Assembly (NCBI RefSeq): GCF_047495875.1
Contig: NC_092480.1
Span: forward strand, 4,402,001 to 4,466,000
Direction of reading: 5' to 3'
DNA from: Pithys albifrons albifrons
Lineage: Eukaryota; Chordata; Aves; Passeriformes; Thamnophilidae
Length of the DNA stretch: 64,000 nucleotides
Numbering within the stretch: the first letter of the stretch is position 1; each line of letters starts with the position of its first letter. The position numbers and the translations under genes were made by a program. This document shows, piece after piece, positions 11,301 to 24,059 of the stretch. Under the pieces are notes generated by a model, which worked only from the letters and a program-made list of their open reading frames with translations, had not been told where the DNA came from and did not search any database.

Positions 11301-11880
11301 AATATTCCCTCAGAACCAGATTATCTAAGGTGCTCGGATGCCCCCTATTACCATAGGATCTGAAGTCTTGTGGCTTTTGAAGATGCTTATTTTCCTGTTA
11401 ACCCTGTGCTGTTATCCTTTTTCATAAAAGGCTGGGGACAGAAGCATCAAGAGTATAAGGAAAGCTCTGGGCACAGGGCCTGGAGTGGGTTTTTTTTTTG
11501 TAAGATTGCATTGATTTTCAGGTAGTTATGCTGGGATGAAGGATGGAGGTGGCTGGGCTGAGTGAGATGCTGCAGGGTGTTAACATCAGGACTATTTTGT
11601 GCTGTGCCCCTTCCACTCAGACCCTATCCAAACAATTTTCCCTTCCCTAGGAAATGCTGATATCCCCTCCCCAGCTGTTCGAAGCTGATGGAGCTCCACT
11701 CCATTGCCATTCATGCAATCACCCCATGTCTGTGAAACTCTGAGACCTTTTGGAAACTCCAGGGTCCCTTAAACCATGTCCTCCTTCCTGATGGGAAATG
11801 ACTGGCTCCTTGTCAGTCCCATGCACCGGGGGACCTCCTTCCCCCACCTTTTCAGGGGCAATAATTTACAGTGCCATGCT
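11301..11880. other. Noncoding stretch, no gene seen
   Basis: Mixed composition with a T run near 11491-11500. No coding frame or known repeat. Confidence 0.5.
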
Positions 11881-12330
11881 GCTTCCTTTATCTCCGTTTA
11901 TACTCTCTTAATGTGGTTGGGAATCCACAAATTCCCTTTTACGCTGTTCTGAACGTAACCTACTAAACCTTAATCATGGTTTGGGGAGTAGTAATTCTTT
12001 CTTTTATATGGCTCCCTTTTTATTTTTTCCTATATAATTTTTCCTTTAAGAAAAGATCATTAATCCATGTTTCTGAGCCTTCCCATCAATCTATAATTGA
12101 ATCATATAAAAAAGACTTGATTTTACATCTGTATAAGAAAGAATTCAATTCTCCCTAATGCATGTAGATTTATAGGTCTAAATCTCCAGATTTCTCTTAA
12201 TTTTATTTTATTTTTAATAACCAGCTTGTCTGGAGTTATCTAAATTATACAGTGAACCTGAATATGCTGTGATCTGAGAAGATCAGTAATGTTTTCTGTA
12301 GAGGAAGTGCCAAAAGCTTAACAGGCCCAT
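11881..12330. promoter_or_regulatory. AT-rich block, candidate conserved noncoding element
   Basis: Strongly AT-rich compared with neighbours, with many TATAATTTTT, AATTGAATC, GATCATTAATCC and TTTAATAACC words. Stops occur in all frames. It could be a conserved enhancer-type element or an eroded repeat. Confidence 0.25.
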
Positions 12331-15294
12331 CTCACAGGAAAACAAAACCACTTCTGATAGCTCTCTAACCTTGGTGTGTCGGGAAGCACCTCTCACTGGC
12401 ACCTTCAAAGGATGCTCACTTAATTATTGCATTTTTAGCACCGTATTGCACTGCAGGGCTTTCCCCTCTCAAGTCTCAACGCTGCTGTCACCTCCTCCTT
12501 TAAAGGCACAAAGGGGGAATGTCATGCCTTGCTGGCTTGGTGGGCTGAGATGAGAAATTCTGCCTTTCCAGCCCCAGCTCTGCCACCAGACTGGCTTTTA
12601 AGCCTGGGCTGAGTTAGTTTGTCACCTGGTTCAAGACATCTTCTCTTCAATGCAGCAGAGCCCAGGCTTTGTCTTGCCTTGCCTGGGGTGGCCACCAGGA
12701 GCTGTTCCCAGCCTGGACTTTGGATGAATGCAGCTTAAGAGCTTTCAACACAGTTTTAGCATGCTCAGACAGAGAGGTTTATCCTGTGGCTGTGCTAAAG
12801 GGAAAGGGAGACAGGGACCAACTAACTTGCACTCGAGTTTATCTGTGAGTCTTGCAGCCCTCTGCCAACCTCCTCTGATCTGCAAAACACCAAAGAGCTT
12901 TTTATTTTGAAGTTGGGGTTGAGCTGGAGCATCTATGAGTGTAAGGCCTCCAGGGAGGCAGTAGCTTTTTCTAATACAATAATGCATCTCAAAAATACGG
13001 GGTGTGGGTGGTTGGAAGCTTCAAATGCTGTTGGGCTTCTATCCCAGTGGCTCAGGTGGCCCCAGTTTTAAAACTGAATGGTCTCAGCTAAAGGGTGTTG
13101 GACTTTGATGGTTCTTGGGTGTTCCCTCCAGCTCAGGATAGTCCATTACCTGCCCCAGCTTTGCCCTCAGTGAGATCCCACCTTGGCGGTGCTCGGACAT
13201 CCTGAGGAGTTGTCTGCTTCTCCTTCCTCCTCCTTCTCTTTGCAGCAGAGGAGGAAGACAAAGGCAGGTAATTGTGCTGTCTCTGCAGACAGTAAACTCC
13301 AGCTGGGGTGTCCATTTTAAGCGCTGTTTGGAGCCTTGACAGTGACATGCGTGCGGGAAATTGCTCTGAATTCCGTCAGCCTCCACTGTGTTTAACTCCG
13401 GGGAAAGGTGTTTGGAAAAGCAATGCATGTAATATTTGTTCCGAGTTTCTTGTACTGGGAAGAAGAGCAAGAGCCCAGGTTTTGCTGTACGTGCCTTACC
13501 AGCCTCCAGCCCTGCCTTTCCTTGCAGGCTCCCAGTCCCATCTGTTTGAGCTTTCTTGCACTGATGTGCTTTTCCTCTATTTTCCTGCCATGCCTGTGCT
13601 GCAGATTCCACTCTTTAAGTGAGATGTGGGAAATCTGTTTGCAGGTCTCCTGCTGCGTCTCCTCACTGTCCATCTCTCCTTCCAGACATGCCCATTTCCT
13701 TCCCCTCCCTCTGTCCATTCCCTCCCTCCCTCTTTGGCCAGCAAGGGAGGGCTGGTGTTGAACAAAGGCCTTTTGGGGTGTTCAGGAGATGGGGTAATCA
13801 CAGGCTGGGGTTGTTGAGTCCCCTGGAAACTCCCTGAAAGGGAGTACCAAAGCAGGATTAAAATCCTGGGCAGGTTTCCCTTGGCCTGACCCCCTCCTTG
13901 TGCTGATGTGCAGGTTTTGTGTTTGGATGTGATTACCCAGATAGCCTAAGAATCCCCTGGCTCCCAGTGTTACCAGTTGCTAGGGAAGTTCCCGAGTCTG
14001 TTGGAGCACTTAGAGGTAAAACTGCTGCTTGGAAAGGCTGCAGACAGATTTGTGCTCCCATTTATTTTATTCATTACTTTTTCTCCCTTCATTCTCCTCA
14101 TTGCTTTCTGAGTTTCAGATGGATTATCCAGATTGCAGAGCCCAAACCCTTGCCTGCCTGCCAGGTCCTTCTGTTCCCTTCCAGTTCATTTCTTACAGAG
14201 AATGTTGCAGCCCCTTCTTTTCATGGGGGTTTGAAAGTGCAGAAACAGCTCTTTGAATCCAGGTATTGGGGGTGTCAGGGATGTGGTCACCTCTAGGACA
14301 CCTGTTTGTCCCACCAAGCTCTTTTCTGGTAGGTGAGGATTTGTTTGGCAGCAGAAAGAGGCCAGAGCTTTGCAGGAGCCACTGGGGAGGTTTTACAGGT
14401 GACTTCTTGCTTTGCTCTCTCCTGGGAGGGAATGTCTCATGCAGGAATGCCTGTACTGTTTGCTCCAGCATGGTCTCTCAGGGATTTTCCCTCCTGCTGT
14501 GCCTTTCCAGGGTTATCCTTGAAGTGCTCCTGCCTGCAGCCTTCCCTGAGCTTGCTTTTACCATGCCTGTGATCTTTATGGAGAACTTTAGGAAACAAGC
14601 TGGCTTTGAAAGGTAGAAAGGGAAGGGAATGAAGGGACAAAGGATCCCAAAGTCACTTTATGTCCCCTCATCCATACAAATGATGAGCTGCCCCCACCAG
14701 GAGCTGTCAGGACCCCCCTGGCATATGGGAGTCCCATCAGGGCTGGAGTGAGGATATTTCCACTAGTAATTTCTCCTGGATGTTACTTGGAAAATTGCAA
14801 GTTGGGAGACTGTAAGTGCCATTGCAGTAAGAGAAGGAGAGGAAGAAAAAAAAAAGAAGTGTTTTTTCCCCCCAGTGGAGTTAGACTCAGGAATTTGGAA
14901 ACATGGTTGAGTAGTTCACTCTCCAGCTCGCTCCTTTGACTCAGCACACAGGGGATGTTTTCCTCCCTTGGAAGGGAACAGACATGACCATTTTATTTCT
15001 GTATTGATTAAAACCAACAAACATCCTTGAGTGATTCTGTACTTCCTTAGGTAGAGAGAGAGAACAAAACCCAGGTCTTTGTTTGCTCATCAGCATTGTG
15101 AGGCTTTGCTCTGGCTGCCTGCAGTGCTGAGAAGGAAGAGCATTTCATCACTGCCACCAGTGGGGTCCACAGAAAGGACCGAAAAAAGTATCTGCTCAGC
15201 CAATGTTATAAAAAAAATTAAATTACTTTCTTGGCTGGGGTCAGAGTTGTCAAAAAGGCAGTGTTATCTACTGCCTGTAGCCAGACTGTGGATA
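12331..15294. other. Noncoding stretch with a polypyrimidine region
   Basis: No gene supported. A pyrimidine-rich region spans about 13646-13737, with CCCTCCCTC-type runs that keep several frames open without coding content. TAG|GTGAGG at 14332/14333 follows a short pyrimidine tract and is a weak acceptor-donor junction. Confidence 0.5.
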
Positions 15295-15465
15295 TAAGAC
15301 CTGCTTTTCAGTCTCAGAACATTGAGCAGGTCACTTTGCTCTTAGCCTGCCTCAGTTTCCCCATCATCAAACTCTGCTGTGCTCATTCCAGCATTTAACC
15401 TTGTTTTGTGTGCTGAGCTCTGTACCTGGAGATGAATGTGCTTATAGAAATGCACAATAGGCAGA
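15295..15465 (+). mobile_element. MIR-like CORE-SINE relic
   Basis: The words TTGAGCAGGTCACTTTGCTC and GCCTCAGTTTCCCCATC match the MIR core ('gggcaagtcacttaacctct... cctcagtttcccatctg'). They are followed about 60-80 bp later by a GAGCTCTGTACCTGGAGATGA stretch resembling the SINE's LINE-derived tail. Old and diverged, with approximate edges. Confidence 0.6.
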
Positions 15466-15899
15466 TATATCTGCATTAGAGAACAGCAGCATTTCACTCT
15501 CTGCATCTTAAACTCAAGGTGATGCCCCTGGTGATGTTCCTGTGGCTGTGAGCCAGATTTGGGTCCCCAGCCCACGAGATGCCATTTAGGACCCCACATA
15601 GGTGAACACAGATGTTAAAATGCCTCCTTGTGATCCTACAGCCCTGACTTGCTGGTGTTTCTGTGGATGATGGATGACTCCTGAAGAGCTGAGATTCTTT
15701 GAAATGTTCTGCTTGCTGTCAAGCCCTCTCTCTTTCCCTGTCTATCCATCTCCTCAAAATAACTGTGTTCTGCAGCTCTCTTGCACACGTGTTCAGCTGC
15801 TCTGTGGGGAGATCCTGGAGTGGGATAACTGCAGGACTGCACGGATTAACTTATTAAAAGCGGCATTTGTGATGTTTTTTTCCTCCTGATGGTCTCAGA
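15466..15899. other. Spacer between two MIR-like relics
   Basis: No gene or repeat recognised. Confidence 0.5.
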
Positions 15900-16035
15900 G
15901 CAATTTGCTGAGGTCTCCTTTACACATGGGGAAAGCAAAGCAGAGCCTGAAATTGTGCAGTGAGTCAGGAGCAATTTGGAAATGGAACCAAACAGTTCTT
16001 CCATCCAGGGGTCATGTTCCTTTCTAGGGCTGAGA
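15900..16035 (-). mobile_element. MIR-like CORE-SINE relic, reversed
   Basis: TTTACACATGGGGAAAGCAA, TGTGCAGTGAGTCAGGAG and TTGGAAATGGAACCAAACAG are, in order, the reverse complement of the MIR core with a normal layout ('tttacagatggggaaactgaggc... cacagtgagtcagtggcagagctgggaatagaaccc'). It lies 450 bp from an oppositely oriented copy. Diverged and non-functional as an element. Confidence 0.6.
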
Positions 16036-16590
16036 AGAGCAAAATGTGCTTCAGAGTTCAGTAAAGAGGTGTGTTGTGGGCCCTGAGGGGAACCTGGAAG
16101 CTGCAAGATGACAAAGTCATCATGTCTAAGCAGTGATTCTGGCTCCATCCTCCTCCTCTTGCTGCGTTTCTCTCGTTTGTTCTGCCCCTCTGGGAGTCCA
16201 GCTAAGGATGGAAGAAATTGCCTGGAAAAGCCATCAGCCCACGTCTAATTCCCTCCTGAATTGCTGTTTCAGGCTCTGAGAGTTTGTATTAAGCCTGCAA
16301 CTTTTGAATAACAATTTTGTTTTCCATCAGGAGTTGGTTTTCCCAGCTCAGAAGGCTCTTGTGGCACACCTAAGCACAGCTCCCAGATTTGGACTTGATT
16401 TCCCTGCTCAGGTTATCTGGAGAAGTTTTTCAAGTATTGAGACATGGGGTTGTCCACTCCTGCCAGCCTCTGCTTTCCTGGCACTTCCCAGGACTGGTTC
16501 CTGGTGGGCAGCACCTTCATCTGATGGAGATCAGAGCTAAGGTGAAGCACTGAGAGGAGCAATGCTCCTCACCTCTCTTCCACACAAGCC
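16036..16590. other. Noncoding stretch, no gene seen
   Basis: No recognisable frame, repeat or motif cluster. Confidence 0.5.
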
Positions 16591-17300
16591 TCTCAAAACA
16601 TTCAGCTGGCCCAAAATAGGTAATAAATCAGCTGGAATTGTTAATATTAAATATCATGAGAAAAGTATCAACCTTGGCTTCCCAAACCTCTGGGTACTTT
16701 TATTTTAATTATAGGATGAATTCCTTAGTTTGAGTTTTATTTGGGTAACTTTGCATGAGCAAATCTGGTCAAGAGAGTGGCTCTGTGCTGTGGTTTGTTT
16801 GCCAAAAATCCTGAATATTGTGGAGCTTGTAGAAATGATTATTCTTCCTTCAAAAGCTTGGTTTTTAATGGGTGGGAAGAGCTGGGGTTGCAGACAGGAC
16901 AGAGCCTGGGTGGTGTCTGGAGCATTCTCCATAATTCTCCCCTTTGCTGCTCTTTCAGCTGGGGGTGTTGAGCCTCCCCTTCCTCGCTCGGGGTGACGTC
17001 TGCACTTTAATTAGCAACTGCCACTTCCCCTGCGGGAAAGTCCTGTAGAGTTTCATGGCAATGATACTAATGAACGTCTGTGGAAGTTGTTCCTGGAACA
17101 TATGGCAATGAATATTTCTGTTGGGTTTGTGTTGCTGTCCCACCGAATGCTGTGACGGGGAGATGTTTCCCCGCTTTGCTTTGAAAGTCAAACACTCGCA
17201 CGGTCTGTAGTGTCAGTAGGATTTTTCCATAAAGATGAAAGGTGTGAGGAAAAAGAAAAATGATTGTAGATCCTTAATTATTTTTGAGAAGCCTTGGGCA
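16591..17300. promoter_or_regulatory. Candidate conserved noncoding blocks
   Basis: Two AT-richer parts stand out, 16610-16760 (GTTAATATTAAATATCATG) and 16995-17290 (TTTAATTAGCAACTGCC, GATACTAATGAACG, CAATGAATATTTC). They retain CpGs such as GACGTC, CACCGAATG and GTGACGGGG. The middle is ordinary sequence. Composition-based call. Confidence 0.25.
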
Positions 17301-18340
17301 CCAAGGAACAAAGTTCTTGCCTCCTGATCCCTTCCTACCCACAACACATGAATTTGGGATCCTCTCTGTCATTTTCAGAGCTGCCATGAGCTCCACACAC
17401 TTCAGGAATTACACCAAACCTATGGAATAACCCAAACCAACTTGGTTTTGGCCCTGTTGTGGTCTAACTTTTGGTGTAACATCATTCCATGTGCCATCTG
17501 TTTTACCCTTTGCCTCCAAACCCCACCTCAGTGGAAGCACCAGCCCAGCAGGATTTTCCCTGTTGTGGTGGCATGGGAAGAGCTGTTTCCATGCTCAGCC
17601 ACCATGTCTTGGCATTGCAGTCATAGTCTTTTGTCCAGAAGATAAACTGCAGAGTCGTCTTGTGCTGAATTCAGGGTCTGATCTAATCCCTGGAGATACT
17701 GAGAGGTCCTTCAGGGGCAGGAGGCAGTGCCTGTTGAGAGGGTGTGGGAGGGATGCACAGGATCCAGAGCATATCCCACTATTTTGCACTATCCCAGGTC
17801 TCACTGTAGATGGAGTCACATCCCTGGTCATGCCAAAGCTCAGCAGCTTGTGTTGCACATCCAAAAGAAAGGATTTCCTGTGCCTTTTTGGGCTGGTGAG
17901 CAGTGGAGAGTCTCATTTGGAAGTGCTGTGATGGGAAGCTTGTTCCAGGGACTTGAGTTTCTCCTGAGCTGGTGTGAAACACTTGGGCCCTGGGAGCCCC
18001 AAGGGATACAGGAGCAGTCTGTGTGACACCAACCAAGCTGCTGGCCTCTGTATCCCAAATGTTTCACTCCTCAGCAGTCCCATATGACTTCCCTGCAAGT
18101 CAAAAGCTCCACCATGGTTAAAGGTCCATCATCTGCTGCCTGATGAGCTCGGTGTGGATCACAAGATGCAGTGGACATGTTCAGACCCACAACTGCAGCC
18201 TCATGTCGGATCCTGTCACTCCCTTATTTTGGATCTATCTGTGCTGGTGTGCCCGACTTGCATAAAAACTTTTCAGGGAAAAAGCTGTTCCCTGTGCACC
18301 AAGCCCACTTCTGAAAGATGTTGTGTAAGCTACTTGGCGA
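17301..18340. other. Noncoding stretch, no gene seen
   Basis: Overlapping short frames on both strands without recognisable protein. No repeat named. Confidence 0.5.
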
Positions 18341-18660
18341 GCAAGTAAGTAACTTTTGCATTTAGACTGTAATTGGCTTTAAATTCCAAAGGTCCATTGC
18401 TAATGATATTCAGAGCGTTTTAATTAAAGGGGCACTGTCAAGTACTTCCTTTATAGTTTTCCTTTTGCGTGATATTTTTTTTTCTTTTGGAAGCTTCAAG
18501 GTAATAATTAAAGTAATTCTCTGCTGATTTTGTCCTTTTCTATTTGGCAAACTTTGATCCATTATTATTTTTCAATGGAGATGAGATTAACATGGCCACT
18601 TTTGTTCTGCGATCGTTTCAGTTCAATACGGCACCGGATTGTGCTGGGATCTCCCCGCCC
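18341..18660. promoter_or_regulatory. Candidate conserved noncoding block
   Basis: Dense homeodomain-type words occur over about 250 bp (TGTAATTGGC, GCTAATGATATTC, TTTTAATTAAAGG, GGTAATAATTAAAGTAATTC), with CpG-retaining TTGCGTGATA and GCGATCG. No coding potential. One of the more convincing enhancer-like blocks here, but unaligned. Confidence 0.35.
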
Positions 18661-18686
18661 TCCTGCCGGTGGCATCACTTGGTGGT

Positions 18687-18738
18687 GACATTGATGCTGC
18701 TTTGGGGAGGGCAATGACATTGATGCAGCTTTGAGGGG
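18687..18738. repeat. Imperfect 29-bp tandem duplication
   Basis: Two units beginning GACATTGATG and continuing C(T/A)GCTTTG(G/A)GG lie head to tail at 18687 and 18716. A small recent-looking slippage duplication. Confidence 0.75.
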
Positions 18739-20219
18739 GCTGCTGAGGCAGCTACAGGAGCTCGTGTTCCCACTTAGAGTCTCTGAGCTGCTTTATCCAC
18801 TGTTGGGAAGAACCTGAATCTTCAGGGAAAGGTGGAGTTTAGAATTCCTCAAAGTGGAATGAAGATAAGCCTTTCCTCTCCCTCACCAGGAAAACCTTTC
18901 TTTTGTATATGTAATGGTATTTTCCAACAGAAAAAAAAATGCATTTGCAAGGTGTCCGCTCATAAAAGAAGCCATCTCATGATCTAAGTTACAAAGATGC
19001 TCAGTTCTAAGCTGTCTCTCTGCAGTTTTCAACTCCAGGCTTAAATTGGGGATGAATAATTTGTCTAGGACTTCACACTCCTCGGCTTCCCTGCTTGTTA
19101 AAGGGGACTAAACAGGGCTGAAGGATCGCAGCTGACTGTCCTACAACTGGGGGCTGCTGCAGCAGCTCAGCTTACTCTGTGCCCTTCCCTTCCCACGCAT
19201 CTCCTCCTGCACAGAACTCAGGGATGTTTGTCCTGCCCATGGCCTTTTCCTCAAAAGTGCTGCCTGGGGGAAATCTGTGTTTGTGGTGGGAAAGTGAACC
19301 TGCTCAGGGAGTGGGTGGGATGAAGCAGGAATGTTTTGCCTGGCTTTCAGGCAGTGATGTGGCTCCCATTAGCCTTGGAACCCCATGAGATGGGGAACAG
19401 CGACCAAAAGTCCTCTGCATTCAGCAGCTGCTGTTTTGTCTTCCCTAGAGCAGCCAAGTGTGGAGAGTGCTATTTAGATCTGAGAGGATAAGGCAATAAC
19501 CATTTTAAGAAAGATATTCGCGGTGGGTCAAATTTTAAACAATGAGAGTGTTTCCACATGGCAGCCTCTGCCAATTATTGCTTGTAATTGCTTTCCCTTT
19601 GGAGCTGCCTTTGCCCTTTCTGTTTTATAGGAGCTGCTGTCCCCTGTCCACCCCATGTGGCTTCTTCCCCACCTCATGCTGGGCAGGGGCACATTTACAG
19701 CAGGGTTTGTTGCAGACACTGTAAACGGCTCGATTGCATCTAGAGGGGTAAAGGGCTCCTGCTTCCCATCTCCTGCATCACATTATTTGGCAGCTGGTTA
19801 CTGCAGCAGCGGTGAATTCACACAAGGTTCATGCAGAGGTGTAGCTCAGGGCTGAGTTGAGGCAACCAGCAGCTTGTTTTCTCCAGGCAGGGAATGAAGA
19901 TGCCAAGAGGTGTATCTGAAGGGAGTCAGGGCTTTCTGGAGCATCCTGTGCTCCCTGGGTGGTGGTACCGTGCATGGGAAGGGTCCCAGGTGTTGCAGGT
20001 GAGCACAGAAATCCTGACTCTGGTTGTGCCACAGAGAGTATTTATGAACAGACAAGGAAGACAGCTGGGCTTTGCATTGGGCTGCTAACAGCACCTGTGG
20101 GGTGCAGCACCTTCTCTGAATCCAGCACTGGGAGTTTAGGGAGTGCTTCACTTGGTGGGTGAAGTGACAACCTGCCTCTGTCCTCTGCTAAGCCACCAGC
20201 CCTCGAGGCCACGCTCCCA
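18739..20219. other. Noncoding stretch, no gene seen
   Basis: Mixed composition with an A run near 18930-18939. No coding frame, RNA gene or named repeat. Confidence 0.5.
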
Positions 20220-20480
20220 TTTAGCCCATTAAAAGTGGCTTTCGTTTTCTCTGCTGAATCAATTTCTCAGTCTTTAAATGGTACCTTCCTTGTGCTAATC
20301 ATACAATAGGACTACTAATGAATGTCTCAATTATTTAATGTTTGAATCGAGTAATTGTTTTCTTGAGGTAGCAAATTGAAGTTTTCAGGACGAAAAATAC
20401 CATCCTCACCCCCGTTTTTTTTTTCTACTGCTGCATAATTAAGTAATTGTATAGCCAGTGATTTAATAGCTACAAGATCA
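20220..20480. promoter_or_regulatory. Candidate conserved noncoding block
   Basis: AT-rich segment packed with TAAT cores: TGCTAATCATAC, ACTACTAATGAATG, CAATTATTTAATG, GAGTAATTG and GCATAATTAAGTAATTG (20433-20449). All frames have frequent stops. Resembles homeodomain-bound enhancer sequence. Confidence 0.35.
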
Positions 20481-23309
20481 GGAGTGACATATTTTATTCA
20501 TTTTAAGCAGGACTGTTTCTCATTTCTCCTCTTTCCCTCCAGGAGAAACCCTGGCCACCCTCTGGGAAGGCTGGGGAACCAGCTGCAAAGCTTTACCATC
20601 GCCTCTGCCACGTTTCTGTCGGTGTTTAAAGATTTTCTCTTCTGTGCTGAGCTGCCTCTCATGTTTTCTGCCAGCGGGTGCTTTCCCAGGAGTCCTTGGA
20701 GGGTTGTTTTGGAGGGATGCTTTGTGGGTTTGCTGCCTATCACTGACTTGTGTCCTGTCCTTCCATGTGCCCGTGGGCTGTGTCTAAGGCACTTGGATGC
20801 TCCCGTGGTTTTTGGTGTATATTTGGAGAGAAGAGAAGAGCCCAGGCACTCAATTAATTTAACTGGGAGCTGTTTCTGCAGACAGTGACTGCAAGACCCC
20901 CCCAGGCAGTGCTGTGACCAGGGGGTTTACCTCCCCTTGGAGGAGACACCCACCCTGACTCAGAGCGTTTGTCACAAATCATCCCCGTCGTGCTGTCGGA
21001 GAGACATGCAGAGTGACAGTCACGCTTGTGAAAACCTCTCTACTTGTTTTAAATAAATAAAGAAGTTAATCACTAGGGAATTACCGTGCTCAGATGTTGA
21101 GACATCCTGGGGATGAAAAGAAGTGTCTAAGGAACAAGAATATTTAGTGTCGACTGAGCGTATATCTGAATTCCCCTTATTTGTGTGCGTGTCAGCTGTA
21201 CATGGTGGGGAGCAGGAGAAGGGCTGGGTGGTCTGTAGAAATAATTCACCTCCCCTCCTTTTTCATCCACTAGTGGACAGACTGTGGTTTCTTCAGAGCC
21301 CGTGGACATAGGTGGGACTTGGTCTGTAGTTTGTTTGCAGTTATCTGCTTGAGAGTAGAGACTTTTGTAGCCATAAAATGCCCTGATAAAAAATGGATGA
21401 TGTGTCATATTCTTGTTCTCCTGCCAGAGACAGAGTCCCAGGCAGGCTGTGATTGCTCCCTCCTTGGATGAATGCAACGTTAAGCTGTGCTCCTGGCGTG
21501 AGTGTTCGTGACCGTGAAGCCGAAATGGGCCTTTCTTGGCACCGTCCCCGAGATTTCAGACAAGTTCCCAACAGCCAAAGGATTGGCAAGAGCGCTGGCA
21601 GAGGGGGAACACAAATGTGCTGTGAATAGGCATCGGAGGGAATTCATTAACAGAACTTAATTAGCAAATTCTAAGTGGCAGCGCTCCGGGGAGGAGCAGG
21701 GCTGGAGCGATCCGGGTCACAGCGAGCATCCCACCAGGCAGATGGGTGCAAGGCAGGGATGTGCACACAGGGATAGGCATGCACTGAGCCTTCTGGAAGA
21801 AGCCACTTTTGGAGGAATTAGGTGTGGATCTGCACCCTCACATCCCTGTGTTGCTGCTGTCTGTGACAGAGCCTCTGTCTCCTGTGACAGGGTTAAACTC
21901 CTGTGACGGCGAGTGATCACTCTCCAAATGACAAATGAGCCGAGGGTGCTGTGGCATTGCAACTAGTTTTTCAAGGGCTCAGTCTTTAGTTAAAGAAATA
22001 GTGACTTGCTTGTAATTATTTAGTTAAAACCTTGTGTCTGGGGCTGCTTCTTCTGCAGCATCACGTCTGTCTCCAGCCCCAACTTCACACTGCCCACTGT
22101 GGAGTCCACTCAGATTGGTCTTGGTGGCCTCAACCCCTGTGAAGCCCTGGGGATGACACAGCCCTGAGAGGTGCTGGTCACACTTAAACCCAAACAGGAG
22201 TGGTGGTGGTGTCTTCACAGCCTTTCCCAGGTATTTTAAAATGCTGCTTTCCAGTGTCCTTATTTAACACACACATTGTAATTAAGAAGAATTTCCTGTA
22301 CTCCTCTGGGGCTCACAAGAAATTTGAGAGCTGGAGGGTTATGTTAACATGCTTGTTGAAAAGGAGAGGTCTCCTTGGCAGAGCTAAATAGGGCCTAGAC
22401 ACCAACTGGGACAGCTGCAATGGTGGAGGACCTTTGAGAAGCAAAAGTGTGGGATGGATTCAGGCATGTGGGAGAGACTGCAGGTATCTGCCAGTGGAAG
22501 AGGAGGAGGGGAGGTCAGGACCCTTTGCTTTGTGTGAGAACACTGAGCTCAGGTGAGCACAAACAGCATGTGGGTTGCCTTGCCCCCATGTCATCTTGCA
22601 GGTTTGGCACAGTTGGCACTGAATTTGGAGAAAACTGGTGGGTGCTAAATTTGAGCTGTAATCTCAGCAGTGTTGCTGATGTTTGGGCAGAGGAAAGGAC
22701 CTTTTTTTCCTGTATTATCAGCTTGCTTGTTTTTTTCTTGCCTTCTTTTTTGCTCAGCTTCCCACTATGGTTATTGAGAGTGGTAGGAGCTAGCCAGGGG
22801 TTAGATAGGAAAGAGAAACTGGGTGAGGCTTCACCTGGGAGCAGTGTGGCCTTTTCCTCAGTGGTTCTGCTGCCACAGCTGTGTGCAAGCTGTGCTTCTG
22901 CACCGTGCCTCGTGTACAGCCGTGAGACCCCTGACATATCCCCAGCAGGACTTTCCCCACAGCTGCGCTGTGATGGTGAGAAAGCCTGGATTTATGTGTC
23001 CTGACTTCCACTGCCCTGTTCTGCTACTAGTTCTTGCCTCTTGGCTGTGCATGACCCCATCCTCGACTCTTCCCCGAGTGTCTCTGTCACCACTGGGTGA
23101 GTTACGGAGTGTCCCCGGCGATAACTGTTACCAGATGTTTACACGTCTTGAGATGTCGTCGCCAGGGCTCCATTTCTTATGCCTCATTTCATGAGGAACA
23201 CTTGTATTTTGCAAAGTTTACTTCCCTCCCTGAAGTCAGCTCTTCCCTGGGGCCTCGCTGTGCCGTGTACTCACGTATTGCAGCAGCGGCTTCCCGTGGT
23301 GGGGCACTA
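20481..23309. other. Noncoding stretch, acceptor-like site at 20542
   Basis: A very good 3' splice-site-like tract ends TTTCCCTCCAG at 20542, but the following 150 bp shows no convincing exon or donor. A short AT-rich patch at 21620-21680 (AACTTAATTAGC) may be regulatory. Frames up to about 185 codons near 22447-23004 are unrecognised and overlap equally long frames on the other strand. Confidence 0.5.
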
Positions 23310-23347
23310 AGAGCATCCAGCTGTGCTCAGAGCATCCAGCTGTGCTC
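23310..23347. repeat. 19-bp tandem duplication
   Basis: The unit AGAGCATCCAGCTGTGCTC occurs twice head to tail without mismatch. Confidence 0.85.
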
Positions 23348-24059
23348 CTCAGCTCTGTTTGGGCACCTGAGGGGTGGTTTAGAATTAGGAAGTGTCAGAG
23401 GGAGGCATGTTACAGAACTCCCATCCTTTTTCTGGTGGCTTTCCCCCCAGGTGAGCTCTGTGGGGGAGTGTGTCTGTAGTGACAGGACTGGGCACAATGG
23501 GCAGTGCCCAGATCGAGAGAGGCCACGTGCTTTGCAGGGAAAGGACAGCCTGGAAATCCGCTCTGATGTGAAAGAAAAAAGAAAGGCATTGTGTTTTGAG
23601 ACATTCCCCACATGCAATGTTTTTGTTTGCCTGTGTCGCAATGATCTCAATTTAAATCCTAAATAGATGTGAGTTAAATAACTTCTTGGAGTTGCCATTA
23701 AAGGCTCTTTCTCAGGTTTGTTTCTGTTTCTTCCTGAAGGTGAAAGCTGCAGGAGTCGCTGGTTGTCTTAATTTCACCTTGAGTGTTCTTGGCTGCAAAC
23801 TTGTCATGTTTGGCTTCGTGGAGATGATGAAATCTGAGATTTCACTCGTGAAGGTTTCACTCTGGTGAAAATCCCTGTTGAATGAGGAGCGTGGGATCAG
23901 ACCCCTCATTTAGATCAATGGTTCAGGAAGGGGGAAAAAAAGAGAGAGATGAACTTGGAGCCTGTGAAGAAAACCTGGTTGGGGGATAAGGCAGGAGAGG
24001 GAGAGCTGAGTTAATGGAAGAGAGATATCTCCAGCCTGGAAATGGATGAAGGGAAAGGG
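23348..24059. other. Noncoding stretch; weak acceptor-donor junction at 23450
   Basis: CTTTCCCCCCAG|GTGAGC at 23450/23451 joins a good acceptor to a fair donor, a weaker version of the site at 3289. No gene otherwise seen. A purine-rich patch lies at about 23930-23960. Confidence 0.45.

Noticed and set aside
13088..13145. GTTGGACTTTGATGGTTC followed by TTCCCTCCAGCTC, like a CR1 3' UTR
   Set aside because: Too short and lacks the terminal octamers; could be chance.
20520..20640. Exon starting after TTTCCCTCCAG at 20542
   Set aside because: Acceptor is strong, but no adequate donor follows and the frame is unrecognisable.
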